From positions 124,001 to 188,000 of the forward strand of contig NZ_JANUGP010000012.1 of assembly GCF_024753135.1 (NCBI RefSeq): 64,000 nt of DNA, read 5' to 3'. Numbering within the stretch: position 1 is the stretch's first letter; every line of letters begins with the position of its first letter. A model generated the notes under the pieces. That model saw nothing but the letters and a program-made list of their open reading frames with translations, was not told where the DNA came from and did not search any database. A program made the position numbers and the translations under genes. Below, one piece after another: positions 1-8,496 of this stretch. Source of the stretch: Streptomyces pyxinicus (GTDB taxonomy: Bacteria > Actinomycetota > Actinomycetes > Streptomycetales > Streptomycetaceae).

Positions 1-1898
1 CCCCAGGACTCCAGCAGCCGGTACAGGGCGACCTCGGTGGCGAACAGGGCGGTCTGCGCGTAGTCGGTACGGGTCAGCAGGGCGGCGTCGGTGTCGATCA
101 CCTCGGCGAGCGGCCGCTCCAGGCCCTGGTCGGCGAGCGCGCACACGGCGTCGAAGGCCTCGGCGTAGGCGGGGAAGGCCCGGTGCAGGGCCCGGCCCAT
201 GCCGAGGCGCTGGGCGCCCTGCCCGGTGAAGAGGAAGGCCGTCCTGCCGCCGGCCGGGGTGAGCGGGGCGGCGGTGGCGAGCCGGTCGAGCAGCTCGCCG
301 GTGTCGCGACCGACGGCGACGGCGCGGTGCTCGAACCGGCCACGGGTGGTGGCCAGCGACAGCGCGATGTCGGCGGGGCGGGCCCCGGGACGGGCGGCGA
401 GGTGCTCGCGCAGCCGCGCGGTCTGCCCGGCGAGGGCGCCCGGGGTACGGCCGCTGACGATCCAGGGCACCCAACCCCCTTGCCCCGTCGCCGGGTTGGG
501 CTCGCTCTCCGGCACGGGGGCCTGCTCCAGGACGACATGGGCGTTGGTGCCGCTGATGCCGAAGGAGGAGACGGCGGCCCGGCGGGGGTGCCCGGTCTCG
601 GGCCACGGCCGCCGCTCCAGGGCGAGTTCGACGGCGCCGGCGCTCCAGTCCACCTGGTCCGTGGGGGTGTCGACGTGCAGGGTGGGCGGCACCTCGGCGT
701 GCCGCATGGCCTGCACCATCTTGATGACACCGGCGACCCCGGCCGCCGCCTGGGTGTGCCCGAGGTTGGACTTCACCGAGCCCAGCAGCAGCGGCCGTTC
801 GGCGGGGTGTTCCCTGCCGTAGGTGGCGAGCAGGGCTCCGGCCTCGATGGGGTCGCCGAGCGAGGTGCCGGTGCCGTGCGCCTCGACCACGTCGACGTCG
901 GCGGCGCCGAGCCCGGCGGCGGCCAGGGCCTGCCGGATGACGCGCTGCTGGGAGGGGCCGTTGGGGGCGGTCAGGCGGCTGCTGGCGCCGTCGGAGTTGA
1001 CGGCGCTGCCCCGGATCACGGCGAGCACCGGGTGCCCGTGCCGCTGCGCGTCGGCGAGCCGCTCCAGCAGCAGCATGCCGGCGCCCTCGCCCCAGCCGGT
1101 GCCGTCGGCGGCGGCGGCGAACGCCTTGCAGCGGCCGTCGGGTGAGAGTCCGCGCTGGCGGCTGAAGTCGACGAAGGTCTCGGGTGTGGACATCACGGTG
1201 ACGCCGCCGGCCAGGGCGAGCGAGCACTCGCCCGACTGGAGCGCGCGGACCGCCCAGTGCAGGGCGACCAGGGAGGAGGAGCAGGCGGTGTCGACGGTGA
1301 CGACCGGGCCCTCCAGGCCGAAGGTGTAGGCGACGCGGCCGGAGGCGATGCTGGCGGCGCTGCCGTTGGCGAGGTAGCCGTCGAGGTCGTCGGGTACGGA
1401 GGTGAGGCGGGTGGCGTAGTCGTTGTACATGACGCCGGCGAACACGCCGGTGCGGCTGCCGCGCAGGGTGGCGGGGACGATGCCGGCCCGTTCGAAGGCG
1501 TCGTGGGAGGTTTCCAGCAGCAGCCGCTGCTGGGGGTCCATGGCGAGGGCCTCGCGGGGGCCGATGCCGAAGAAGTCGGGGTCGAAGTCGGCGGCGTCGT
1601 GCAGGAATCCGCCGGTGCGGGCGTAGGTCCGGCCGGGGGCGTCAGGGTCGGGGTCGTAGAGGGCGTCCACGTCCCAGCCGCGGTCGACGGGGAACCCGGA
1701 CACGGCGTCGGTGCCGGACGCGACCAGCTCCCACAGGTCCTCGGGGGTGGTGATACCGCCGGGGTAGCGGCAGCCGATGCCGACCACGGCGACCGGGCCG
1801 TGTGCGCGTTGCTCGGTCTCGCGCAGCCTGCGCCGCGCTTCCCGCAGGTCGGCGGTGGTCCGCCTGAGATAGTCGAGCAGCTGCTCTTCGTTGGTCAC
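1..1898 (-). CDS. Modular type I polyketide synthase, N-terminal part (KS and start of AT); runs off the left edge
   Basis: Extends a polyketide chain by Claisen condensation on an acyl carrier protein. The reading frame starts at GTG 1898 (VTNEEQLLDYLRR, the usual N-terminal docking helix of an extension module that receives a chain from an upstream PKS) and stays open to base 1. A KS domain covers roughly residues 33-450, with active-site Cys206 in DTACSSS, His341 in EAHGTG and His381 in KSNLGHTQ, so all three catalytic residues are present. After a linker the AT begins near residue 555 (FTGQGAQRLGMG); its GHSxG serine and specificity motif lie outside the window. The docking helix implies at least one more PKS gene upstream in the pathway. 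No SARP or LuxR regulator is visible in the 180 bases in front of it. Confidence 0.93.
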   Translation of the reverse strand, partial: MTNEEQLLDYLRRTTADLREARRRLRETEQRAHGPVAVVGIGCRYPGGITTPEDLWELVASGTDAVSGFPVDRGWDVDALYDPDPDAPGRTYARTGGFLHDAADFDPDFFGIGPREALAMDPQQRLLLETSHDAFERAGIVPATLRGSRTGVFAGVMYNDYATRLTSVPDDLDGYLANGSAASIASGRVAYTFGLEGPVVTVDTACSSSLVALHWAVRALQSGECSLALAGGVTVMSTPETFVDFSRQRGLSPDGRCKAFAAAADGTGWGEGAGMLLLERLADAQRHGHPVLAVIRGSAVNSDGASSRLTAPNGPSQQRVIRQALAAAGLGAADVDVVEAHGTGTSLGDPIEAGALLATYGREHPAERPLLLGSVKSNLGHTQAAAGVAGVIKMVQAMRHAEVPPTLHVDTPTDQVDWSAGAVELALERRPWPETGHPRRAAVSSFGISGTNAHVVLEQAPVPESEPNPATGQGGWVPWIVSGRTPGALAGQTARLREHLAARPGARPADIALSLATTRGRFEHRAVAVGRDTGELLDRLATAAPLTPAGGRTAFLFTGQGAQRLGMGRALHRAFPAYAEAFDAVCALADQGLERPLAEVIDTDAALLTRTDYAQTALFATEVALYRLLESW

Positions 1899-2075
1899 CA
1901 GCGCGCCATCCGATCGGGATCGAAGTGAGGGCCTCGGCCGTACGGACCTCTCCGGAGGGCCTCGGCTCCACTCACCCCCCGCTGTCGGAGGCTAGGCAGG
2001 GGGCGGCGGGGCAGGACACCCCTACGGCCCCCAGGGGGGCGTGCGCTGGTTTAAGGGGGGCCGACGGTGCCGCGG

Positions 2076-2918
2076 CTACCGCCCGTCGGGGAGGTCGGCG
2101 CCGTACGCGACCTCCCGCTGCCCGGCCAACTCCGCCAGTACAGCGCCCAGATGACCGGTGACGGCGTCGTGGCCGGCGGCACCGAGGACGAGGCGGTGCG
2201 GCGGGTCCGCCTGCTCCATGGCCGCGATCACGGCGCGGGCGCCCCGGCGGGGGTCGCCGGGCTGCCGGCCGTCCTGCTCGATCATGGACGCGCGGACGGA
2301 CTCCACCAGCGGCAGGTAGGCGTCGACCGTCTCGGTGACGGGTTCCTCGGCGAACCCGGCGTACGCGCTGGTGCGGAAGGCGCCCGGTTCGACGGCGAGC
2401 ACCCTGATCCCGAACGGCGCCACCTCCTCGCGCAGCGTCTCGGTCAGTCCCTCGACGGCGAACTTCGCGGCACTGTAGTAGCCGAACGCGGGCACGCCCC
2501 GCAGCCCGGCGACGGAGGACATGTTCACGATCCAGCCGCCGCCCCGGGCCCGCATCCCCGGCAGGACGGCCCGCAGGACGTCCACGACGGCGAAGAAGTT
2601 CAGCTCGAAGGAGCGTCTGACGTCGGGGTCCGGGCTCCCCTCCACGGAGCCGTACCAGCCCCTGCCCGCGTTGTTGACCAGGACGTCGATGCCGCCGAAC
2701 CGCTCCTCGGCGGTGGCGACGGCGGTGCGGATGGCCGCGCTGTCGGTGACGTCGAGCGGCAGGACGAGCACGGCGTCACCGTGCTGCCGTGCCCAGTCGT
2801 CGAGCAGGTGGGGTCGGCGGGCGGTGAGGACGACGCGGTCGCCGCGCTCGCGGGCCGCGTCGGCGTAGGCCAGGCCGAAGCCGCCCGGGGTGCCGCCGGT
2901 GATGAACCAGGTTTTCAT
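2076..2918 (-). CDS. Short-chain dehydrogenase/reductase (classical SDR)
   Basis: NAD(P)-dependent oxidoreductase with a Rossmann fold, cytosolic, 280 residues as usual for classical SDRs. The cofactor-binding glycine motif is TGGTPGGFG at residues 7-15, NNAG stabilises the central sheet, and the catalytic pair is Tyr148-x3-Lys152 (YSAAK). The substrate cannot be read from the sequence. It starts 24 bases after the stop of the SnoaL-like gene on the same strand, so the two are probably co-transcribed and controlled by the divergent HxlR regulator. The start ATG follows a GAGAGGG ribosome-binding site. Confidence 0.9.
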   Translation of the reverse strand: MKTWFITGGTPGGFGLAYADAARERGDRVVLTARRPHLLDDWARQHGDAVLVLPLDVTDSAAIRTAVATAEERFGGIDVLVNNAGRGWYGSVEGSPDPDVRRSFELNFFAVVDVLRAVLPGMRARGGGWIVNMSSVAGLRGVPAFGYYSAAKFAVEGLTETLREEVAPFGIRVLAVEPGAFRTSAYAGFAEEPVTETVDAYLPLVESVRASMIEQDGRQPGDPRRGARAVIAAMEQADPPHRLVLGAAGHDAVTGHLGAVLAELAGQREVAYGADLPDGR

Positions 2919-2942
2919 GCGTCCCTCTCGGTGCTGCCGGGG

Positions 2943-3239
2943 TCAGGGTTCGATGACGAGGTCGCGGATCAGTTCCCGGTCGCGGCCATCACCGGTGTGC
3001 TCGGCGCGGAGGAACGTGGTGGTGTACGTGTACGTGTACGCGGACGTGGCGCGCCGCAGCCACGCCTCGATCCGGTCGGTCCCCCGGTGGGCGCGGCCGT
3101 CGTCGGTGACGGTGGCGTCGGGGGTGAAGAGGGCCGTGGCCGCGACGGCGTCCCCCACGTGGTGGGCCCGCGGGTAGCGCCGCACGATGCCGGGCACGTC
3201 GGTAGTGCCGATGCCGGCACCGTCGGGTACGTCGGTCAT
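2943..3239 (-). CDS. SnoaL-like (NTF2-fold) small protein, apparently shortened
   Basis: Small protein of 98 residues with the start of a SnoaL/NTF2-like cone fold: a helix around IVRRYPRAHHVGDA, then FTPDATVTDDGR and an aromatic strand (AYTYTYTTTFLRAEHTG). Members are usually 115-130 residues, and here the text passes from the EHTGDG strand directly to the terminal strand (ELIRDLVIEP). About 20-25 residues of the middle sheet therefore look missing, although the frame is intact. ATG 3239 is chosen because GGGAGG lies just upstream; an in-frame upstream extension to 3302 lacks a ribosome-binding site. It is the first gene of a pair with the SDR. Such proteins often act as cyclases or dehydratases, or simply bind small molecules; no activity is claimed. 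Confidence 0.7.
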   Translation of the reverse strand: MTDVPDGAGIGTTDVPGIVRRYPRAHHVGDAVAATALFTPDATVTDDGRAHRGTDRIEAWLRRATSAYTYTYTTTFLRAEHTGDGRDRELIRDLVIEP

Positions 3240-3269
3240 GACTGCCTCCCGGAGATATCCCCCGGAGAA

Positions 3270-3314
3270 GTGACTGCTAGAATCGAAGTCAGTGACTTTC
3301 ACCTTAGCAGTGAC
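3270..3314. promoter_or_regulatory. Inverted-repeat operator between SnoaL/SDR and hxlR-type genes
   Basis: GTGACTGCTAG (3270-3280) is mirrored by CTTAGCAGTGAC (3303-3314), with a further GTCAGTGAC between them. The block fills the 92-base divergent gap between the SnoaL gene (start 3239) and the HxlR regulator (start 3332). HxlR regulators commonly bind such sites next to their own gene and control the divergent operon. That this regulator binds here is inference. Confidence 0.6.
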
Positions 3315-3331
3315 CAGGAAGGGGTGCCGTC

Positions 3332-3889
3332 ATGGCGAGCCGCGTCAGGCTGGAAGACCGGGAGTGCCCGCTGTCGACCACGGTGCGGCACGTCGGCGAG
3401 TGGTGGACGCTGCTGCTCCTCCACGACGCCTTCGACGGCTTCACGCGCTTCGACCAGTTCCAGCAGAGCCTGGGCATCTCCACCAGCATGCTCACCACGC
3501 GCCTGAAGACGCTGGTCGCCGACGGGCTGCTGGAGCGGCGGCCCTACCAGACCAACCCGGTGCGCCACGAGTACGTGCTGACCGGGCGGGGGCGCTCCCT
3601 GCGGCCGGTGATCGTCGCGCTGGCCGCCTGGGGCAACCGGCACCTGGAGCCGGCGGACCGCTCCATGATCCTGGTCGACGCCGAATCCGGCGAGGAGGCC
3701 GACCCTGTGGTGGTCGACGCGCGCACCGGCCGCCCGATCGACGACAGCGAGGCGTACGTGTTCACCGCCGGCCCCGCCGCCGGGCCGGGCATGCGTGCCC
3801 GGTACACCGAACTCGACCGGAAGCGGACGGCCCGGCGCGGTGCCCTCGGCGCCGCAGATCGAGATGCCCCGGCCCCGGGCGCGGGTTAG
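3332..3889 (+). CDS. HxlR-family winged-helix transcriptional regulator
   Basis: 185-residue regulator with a conserved N-terminal Cys (RECPLS, residue 12), then the HxlR winged helix: VGEWWTLLLLHDAF, recognition region FQQSLGISTSMLTTRLKTL, and wing DGLLERRPYQTNPVRHEY. HxlR proteins bind as dimers and often respond to oxidants or electrophiles through the Cys. The C-terminal 90 residues are longer than in minimal HxlR proteins and end in a charged, probably disordered tail. The start is supported by AGGAAGGGG seven bases upstream of ATG. It is divergent from the SnoaL/SDR pair and an inverted repeat lies between them, so local control is likely. Confidence 0.9.
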   Translation: MASRVRLEDRECPLSTTVRHVGEWWTLLLLHDAFDGFTRFDQFQQSLGISTSMLTTRLKTLVADGLLERRPYQTNPVRHEYVLTGRGRSLRPVIVALAAWGNRHLEPADRSMILVDAESGEEADPVVVDARTGRPIDDSEAYVFTAGPAAGPGMRARYTELDRKRTARRGALGAADRDAPAPGAG

Positions 3890-4014
3890 CGTTTCCCCGT
3901 GAGCCGAGTCGCCGTGTCAGAGGCGCGCGTTCGACAGGCCGGTATGCTCCGTGGCACCCGTGTCCCCCCACCCACGCGCCCGAGGATTCCGGCTGCCTGA
4001 GCGGAGGTTTCCCG

Positions 4015-4845
4015 ATGGGGACAGTCACCACCGGCGACGGCACGGTCCTCTTCTACAAGGACTGGGGCCCGCGCGACGGTCAGCCGATCGTCTTCCACCA
4101 CGGATGGCCGCTGAGCGCCGACGACTGGGACAACCAGCTGCTGTTCTTCCTGTCGCACGGCTATCGCGTCATCGCGCACGACCGGCGCGGCCACGGCCGC
4201 TCCACGCAGTCCGCCACCGGCCACGAGATGGACACCTACGCCGACGACGTGATCGCGCTGACCGACGCCCTCGACCTCCGGGGAGCCGTCCACATCGGGC
4301 ACTCGACCGGCGGCGGCGAGGTGGCGCGCTACGTCGCCCGCGCCGAGCCGGGACGGGTCGCCAAGGCGGTCCTGGTGAGCGCGGTGCCACCGATCATGCT
4401 CAGGACGGAGTCGAACCCGGGCGGCCTGCCGATCGAGGTGTTCGACGGCTTCCGCAGGGAACTGGCCGCCAACCGCGCCCAGTTCTACATCGACGTCGCC
4501 TCGGGCCCGTTCTACGGCTTCAACCGGCCCGGCGCCAAGGTGTCCCAGGGAATGATCGACAACTGGTGGCGGCAGGGCATGGCGGGTGCGGCGAACGCCC
4601 ACTACGAGTGCGTCAAGGCGTTCTCCGAGACCGACTTCACCGAGGACCTGAAGAAGATCGAGGTCCCGGTCCTGGTCTGCCACGGCACCGACGACCAGGT
4701 GGTGCCGTACGAGGACGCGGGACCGCTGTCGGCGAAGCTGCTGAAGAACGGCACCCTCAAGACCTACGACGGCCTGCCGCACGGCATGCTGACGACCAAC
4801 CCGGACGAACTGAACCCGGACCTGCTGGAGTTCGTGCGGTCGTGA
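4015..4845 (+). CDS. Alpha/beta hydrolase of the cofactor-free haloperoxidase (perhydrolase) type
   Basis: 276-residue alpha/beta hydrolase closely matching the Streptomyces bromoperoxidase/chloroperoxidase group in length and motifs. The triad is Ser97 in GHSTGGGE, Asp227 in GTDDQVVP and His256 in LPHGM, spaced exactly as in 276-277-residue members. HGW and DRRGHGRS form the oxyanion and cap signatures. These enzymes are esterases or perhydrolases that can make peracids in vitro; they are not true metabolic halogenases, so no link to the flavin halogenase at 60 kb is implied. ATG 4015 is chosen over longer upstream options because GGAGG sits seven bases before it and the protein family begins there. 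No signal peptide. A terminator follows directly. Confidence 0.9.
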   Translation: MGTVTTGDGTVLFYKDWGPRDGQPIVFHHGWPLSADDWDNQLLFFLSHGYRVIAHDRRGHGRSTQSATGHEMDTYADDVIALTDALDLRGAVHIGHSTGGGEVARYVARAEPGRVAKAVLVSAVPPIMLRTESNPGGLPIEVFDGFRRELAANRAQFYIDVASGPFYGFNRPGAKVSQGMIDNWWRQGMAGAANAHYECVKAFSETDFTEDLKKIEVPVLVCHGTDDQVVPYEDAGPLSAKLLKNGTLKTYDGLPHGMLTTNPDELNPDLLEFVRS

Positions 4846-4851
4846 CGGGGT

Positions 4852-4900
4852 GCCGCCCGGGGGCCGTGCCCATGCGCGCGCACGGTCCCCGGGCGACGGC
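4852..4900. terminator. Bidirectional hairpin between converging hydrolase and glutamate decarboxylase genes
   Basis: Three stem blocks pair around a ten-base loop: GCCG/CGGC, CCCGGGG/CCCCGGG and CCGTGC/GCACGG, with single-base bulges. The structure fills the gap between two converging stop codons, so it probably ends transcription from both sides. Confidence 0.75.
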
Positions 4901-6301
4901 TCAGCCGGCCATCACCGGCTCGGACACCGGCGCCGGCACCGGCCGCTCGGTGTGCAGTTGACGGGTGACCTCGGTCAGGTCGGTGATGAACATGCGCGCG
5001 AGGTCGGCCGTGAACCCGGTGCGCACCACCAGACGGAGCACGGAGACGTCGTGGCAGGGCGCCGGGAAGGTGTAGGCGGGCAGGTGCCAGCCCCGGGCGC
5101 GCATGGCGTGGGAGACGTCGAAGACGGTCAGGCCCCGGGTGCCGGGCGCCAACCGGAAGGCGAACGCGGGGAGTTCGGAGCCGTCCGTGACCAGCTCGTA
5201 GGGCGCGATCGCCGCGATCCGGGAGGCGAGCGCGCGAGCGGTCGTGCGGGACTGCGCCGCCAGCTCCCGCATGCCCTCGAAGCCGTACCGCAGGAAGCTG
5301 TAGTACTGGGCGACGACATGGGCGCCGGGGCGGGAGAAGTTGAGGGTGAAGCTGGGCGAACGGCCGCCCAGGTAGTCGACCTCGAACACCAGGTCGTCCG
5401 GCAGCGCCTCGGCGTCCCGCCACAGGGCCCAGCCGAGACCGGGGAAGACGTGCCCGTACTTGTGCCCCGAGGTGTTGATGGAGGCGACCCGTTCGAGCTG
5501 GAAGTCCCACATCAGGCCGGGGTCGAGGAACGGCGCCACCAGGGCGCCGGACGCGCCGTCGACGTGCACGGGGATGTCGGTGCCGGTGGCGGCCTGGTAG
5601 CCGTCCAGGGCCATGCAGATGTCGGCGACCGGCTCGTAGGAGCCGTCGAAGGTGGAGCCGAGGATCGTGACGACGCCGATGGTGTTGTCGTCGCAGTAGG
5701 CGGTGAGGGTGTCGGCGGTGAGGTGGTAGCGGCCCGGCTCCATGGGAACGTAACGGGGCTCCACGTCGAAGTAGTTGGCGAACTTCTTCCAGCACACCTG
5801 GACGTTCGCCCCCATCACGAGGTTGGGCCGCGCGGTGTCCTTGCCCTGGGCCCGCCGGCGGGCCGCCCAGCGGCGCTTGAGGGCGAGGCCGCCGAGCATG
5901 GCGGCCTCGCTGGAGCCGGTGGTGGAGCAGCCGCGCACCCGCTCCGGGCTCGGCGCGTGCCAGAGCCGGGCGAGCATCCGCACGCAGCGCTCCTCCATGG
6001 CGGTGATCTGCGGGTACTCGGCGCGGTCCGCGAGGTTCTTCTCGGCGGTCTCGGCCATGAGTTGGCGTGCCTGGGGCTCCATCCAGGTGGTGACGAAGGT
6101 GGCGAGGTTGAGGCGTGCGTTGCCGTCGAGCATCAGCTCGTCGCGTACCCGGCGGCAGATCAGGTCGGGCGACGACGGGGACTCGGGCAGCTCGTCGACC
6201 GGCAGCAGCAGGTCGTCGGCGGGCGGGTGGCCGAAGCCGGGCGGAGGGGTCGGGGTGGTGTGTCGGGTGTCGGGCATGACGTCGGTGTTCGGGAGGGGCA
6301 T
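4901..6301 (-). CDS. gadB: Glutamate decarboxylase (PLP-dependent)
   Basis: Converts glutamate to GABA and CO2, consuming a proton. The 466-residue protein has the GAD signatures throughout: LDGNARLNLATFVTTWMEP near the N-terminus, STTGSSEAAMLGGLALKR for phosphate binding, HVDGASGALVAPF, and the PLP lysine in NTSGHKYGHVFPGLGW. No antiporter gene is adjacent, so an acid-resistance pair is not evident; GABA-shunt or stress roles are possible. ATG 6301 has GAGG six bases upstream. An alternative GTG at 6337 would add 12 residues and also has a GGGAG upstream, so the start is not settled. A relatively AT-rich stretch (6360-6430) upstream probably carries the promoter. Confidence 0.93.
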   Translation of the reverse strand: MPLPNTDVMPDTRHTTPTPPPGFGHPPADDLLLPVDELPESPSSPDLICRRVRDELMLDGNARLNLATFVTTWMEPQARQLMAETAEKNLADRAEYPQITAMEERCVRMLARLWHAPSPERVRGCSTTGSSEAAMLGGLALKRRWAARRRAQGKDTARPNLVMGANVQVCWKKFANYFDVEPRYVPMEPGRYHLTADTLTAYCDDNTIGVVTILGSTFDGSYEPVADICMALDGYQAATGTDIPVHVDGASGALVAPFLDPGLMWDFQLERVASINTSGHKYGHVFPGLGWALWRDAEALPDDLVFEVDYLGGRSPSFTLNFSRPGAHVVAQYYSFLRYGFEGMRELAAQSRTTARALASRIAAIAPYELVTDGSELPAFAFRLAPGTRGLTVFDVSHAMRARGWHLPAYTFPAPCHDVSVLRLVVRTGFTADLARMFITDLTEVTRQLHTERPVPAPVSEPVMAG

Positions 6302-6502
6302 GAGTGCCTCGAAGCCTTTCTGGTCCGTGCGGCCCACGTGCTCCCGACGCTAGACCTCCCCGCGATCCGACATATGTGCCGATTACACCGATCAAGCGAC
6401 CGGTTTGCGCACTGATGAACTGTATTTTCCCTTGGCCATACGGGACCCGGCCTGCCCTTTGCCCACGGCCCCCCGTTCACGGCACTTCCCCCTCTCCCCC
6501 GC

Positions 6503-7537
6503 TCACAGCACCCGCTGCCGCCGCCCCAGCCAGGTCTGCGCCACCACGACCACCGCGAGGAACGCCCCGCTGACGACCTGCTGGTAGGCCGAGTCCAGGG
6601 AGCCGATCTGGTTGATGACGTTCTGGATCACCTTCAGCAGCGCGACGCCGACCAGGGTGCCGCTCAGGTAGCCGAAGCCGCCGGTGAGCAGGCAGCCGCC
6701 GATGACGACGGCCGAGATGGCCTCCAGTTCCATGCCGGAGCCGAGGATCGTCACGCCCGACACCAGCCAGGCCGCGTTCAGCGCGCCGGCCAGGCCCGCG
6801 CACAGCCCGGACAGGGCGTAGACGGAGACCTTGGTACGGGCGACGGGTGCGCCCATCAGGGCCGCCGCGTCCTCGTTGCCGCCGACGGCGTACACGTACT
6901 GCCCGAAGCGGGTGCGCCGGAGGACGACCGCGCCGAGCACGAACAGCGCGAGCGTGATCCACACCGGCACCCCGACGCCGAGCAGCGAGTCCTGCCCGAG
7001 CTTCGCGAAGAAGGAGTCCTTCGCGACCAGGTAGGTCCGCGAGCCCTCGTCGGTGAGGGCCAGCAGGAGGCCGCGCGCCCCGAGCATGGCGGCCAGCGTC
7101 ACGATGAACGGGGCCAGCCCCGAGCGGGCCACCAGCAGCCCGTTCACCAGCCCGATCAGCCCGCACACCGCGAGCGGCAGCAGCAGGGCGACGACGGTGC
7201 CGTACCGGGAGCCCCAGGCGGCGAGGACCCCGCCGAGGGCGAACAGCGAACCGACCGACAGGTCGATGCCGCCGGTGATGATCACGAAGGTCATGCCGAG
7301 CGCGACGACGGCGAGGAACGCCGAGGACAGCGCCATGTTCTCCAGGTTGTCGCCGGTCAGGAAGGTGTCGAAGCTCAGCGAGGCGACGAGCATCGCGACG
7401 ACCAGGGTGACCAGCGCGCCGTGCTGCTGGGCGAGGGCGCTCAGCCGCTCGGAACGGCTCGCGCCCAGGGGCTCGCCGTCGGTGAGGGTGGCGGCGGTGT
7501 CGGTCCCCATGGTGGCCTCTCCGGTGCCGGTGGTCAT
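6503..7537 (-). CDS. Sugar ABC transporter permease (RbsC family, YjfF-like position)
   Basis: 344-residue inner-membrane permease of the carbohydrate uptake CUT2/RbsC type, with about eight to ten hydrophobic segments and the family loop VIITGGIDLSVGSLFALGG near residue 90. A second signature (ELEAISAVVIGGCLLTGGFG) lies near residue 265. It is the last gene of the transporter operon and overlaps the preceding permease by four bases (ATGA), indicating translational coupling. Two different permeases in one operon, rather than one that homodimerises, is the arrangement of the E. coli galactofuranose importer YtfT/YjfF. Substrate assignment is inference from that layout. Confidence 0.92.
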   Translation of the reverse strand: MTTGTGEATMGTDTAATLTDGEPLGASRSERLSALAQQHGALVTLVVAMLVASLSFDTFLTGDNLENMALSSAFLAVVALGMTFVIITGGIDLSVGSLFALGGVLAAWGSRYGTVVALLLPLAVCGLIGLVNGLLVARSGLAPFIVTLAAMLGARGLLLALTDEGSRTYLVAKDSFFAKLGQDSLLGVGVPVWITLALFVLGAVVLRRTRFGQYVYAVGGNEDAAALMGAPVARTKVSVYALSGLCAGLAGALNAAWLVSGVTILGSGMELEAISAVVIGGCLLTGGFGYLSGTLVGVALLKVIQNVINQIGSLDSAYQQVVSGAFLAVVVVAQTWLGRRQRVL

Positions 7538-8496
7538 CGCTTCCCCCGTTCACGGGCCGCGTAGACGGCGCCGACGATCACCACGGCCTGCGCGATCTGG
7601 GTCCAGGACGGCGGCAGGTCGTGTTTGATGAGCGTGGTGGTGAGCAGCTGGATCAGTACGGCGCCCGCCACCGTGCCGCCGATACGGACCCGGCCGCCGC
7701 TGAGCGGGGTGCCGCCGACGACCACCGCCGTGATGGCGGACAGTTCCATCAGCGAGCCCAGCGAGGTCGGGTCGCTCGCGGTGAGCCGGGCGGTGGCCAG
7801 CACGCCCGCGATCGCGGCGAGCGCGCCGGAGCAGACGTAGACGACGATCAGGACCCGGCGCACCGGCAGACCCGCCAGGCGTGCCGCCGGCCTGCTGTCG
7901 CCGACGGCGAGCAGCTGCCGGCCGAACGCGGTGCGCCGGACGACGAACGCCACGAGCAGCGCGAGCGTGGCGGCGATCAGCACCAGGTAGGGGATGCCCA
8001 GGGCGTCACCGGAGCCGAGGGACGCGAGCCCCGGGTCGCGTACGTCCTTCAGCTGCGGCAGCAGCACCAGCGCGAGACCCCGGGCGCCCACCATCAGCGC
8101 GAGCGTGGCCACGATGGGCTGCACCCCGACGAAGGCGACCAGCGCTCCGTTGGCCAGCCCCACCACGATGCCGCCGACGACCGCCACCACCACCGCGAGC
8201 CAGGGGCCGTAGCCCAGGTACAGCGAGAGCAGGGAGGTGGCCAGGGCCATCACCGAGCCCACCGACAGGTCGACGCCCTCGGTGCCGATCGCCAGCGCCA
8301 TGCCGAGGGCGACGATCAGCACCGGCGCGACCTGCACGGCCTGCGTGCGGAAGTTCTCGGCGGAGGCGAAGTGCGCGGTGAAGGCGAAGTTGAACAGCAG
8401 CAGGACCACGACGCCCGCGTAGACGCCGTACTCCTGGAGCAGCCGCAGCACCCGGTCGCGGTCGACGCCGGCGCGGGTGAGCGAGAGGTCAGTCAT
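7534..8496 (-). CDS. Sugar ABC transporter permease (RbsC family, YtfT-like position)
   Basis: 320-residue integral-membrane permease of the same family as its downstream neighbour but clearly divergent from it. The loop is LAIGTEGVDLSVGSVMALA near residue 85, and ELSAITAVVVGGTPLSGGRV matches the second conserved region. Its start overlaps the end of the ATPase gene by eight bases. It probably forms a heterodimeric channel with the product of 6503-7537, energised by the ATPase encoded at 8489-10006. Confidence 0.92.
   Translation of the reverse strand: MTDLSLTRAGVDRDRVLRLLQEYGVYAGVVVLLLFNFAFTAHFASAENFRTQAVQVAPVLIVALGMALAIGTEGVDLSVGSVMALATSLLSLYLGYGPWLAVVVAVVGGIVVGLANGALVAFVGVQPIVATLALMVGARGLALVLLPQLKDVRDPGLASLGSGDALGIPYLVLIAATLALLVAFVVRRTAFGRQLLAVGDSRPAARLAGLPVRRVLIVVYVCSGALAAIAGVLATARLTASDPTSLGSLMELSAITAVVVGGTPLSGGRVRIGGTVAGAVLIQLLTTTLIKHDLPPSWTQIAQAVVIVGAVYAARERGKR

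Noticed and set aside
4015..4845. Haloperoxidase-type hydrolase as partner of the flavin halogenase
   Set aside because: The family is a serine hydrolase with perhydrolase side activity, 55 kb away, and has its own terminator. It is not a metabolic halogenase.
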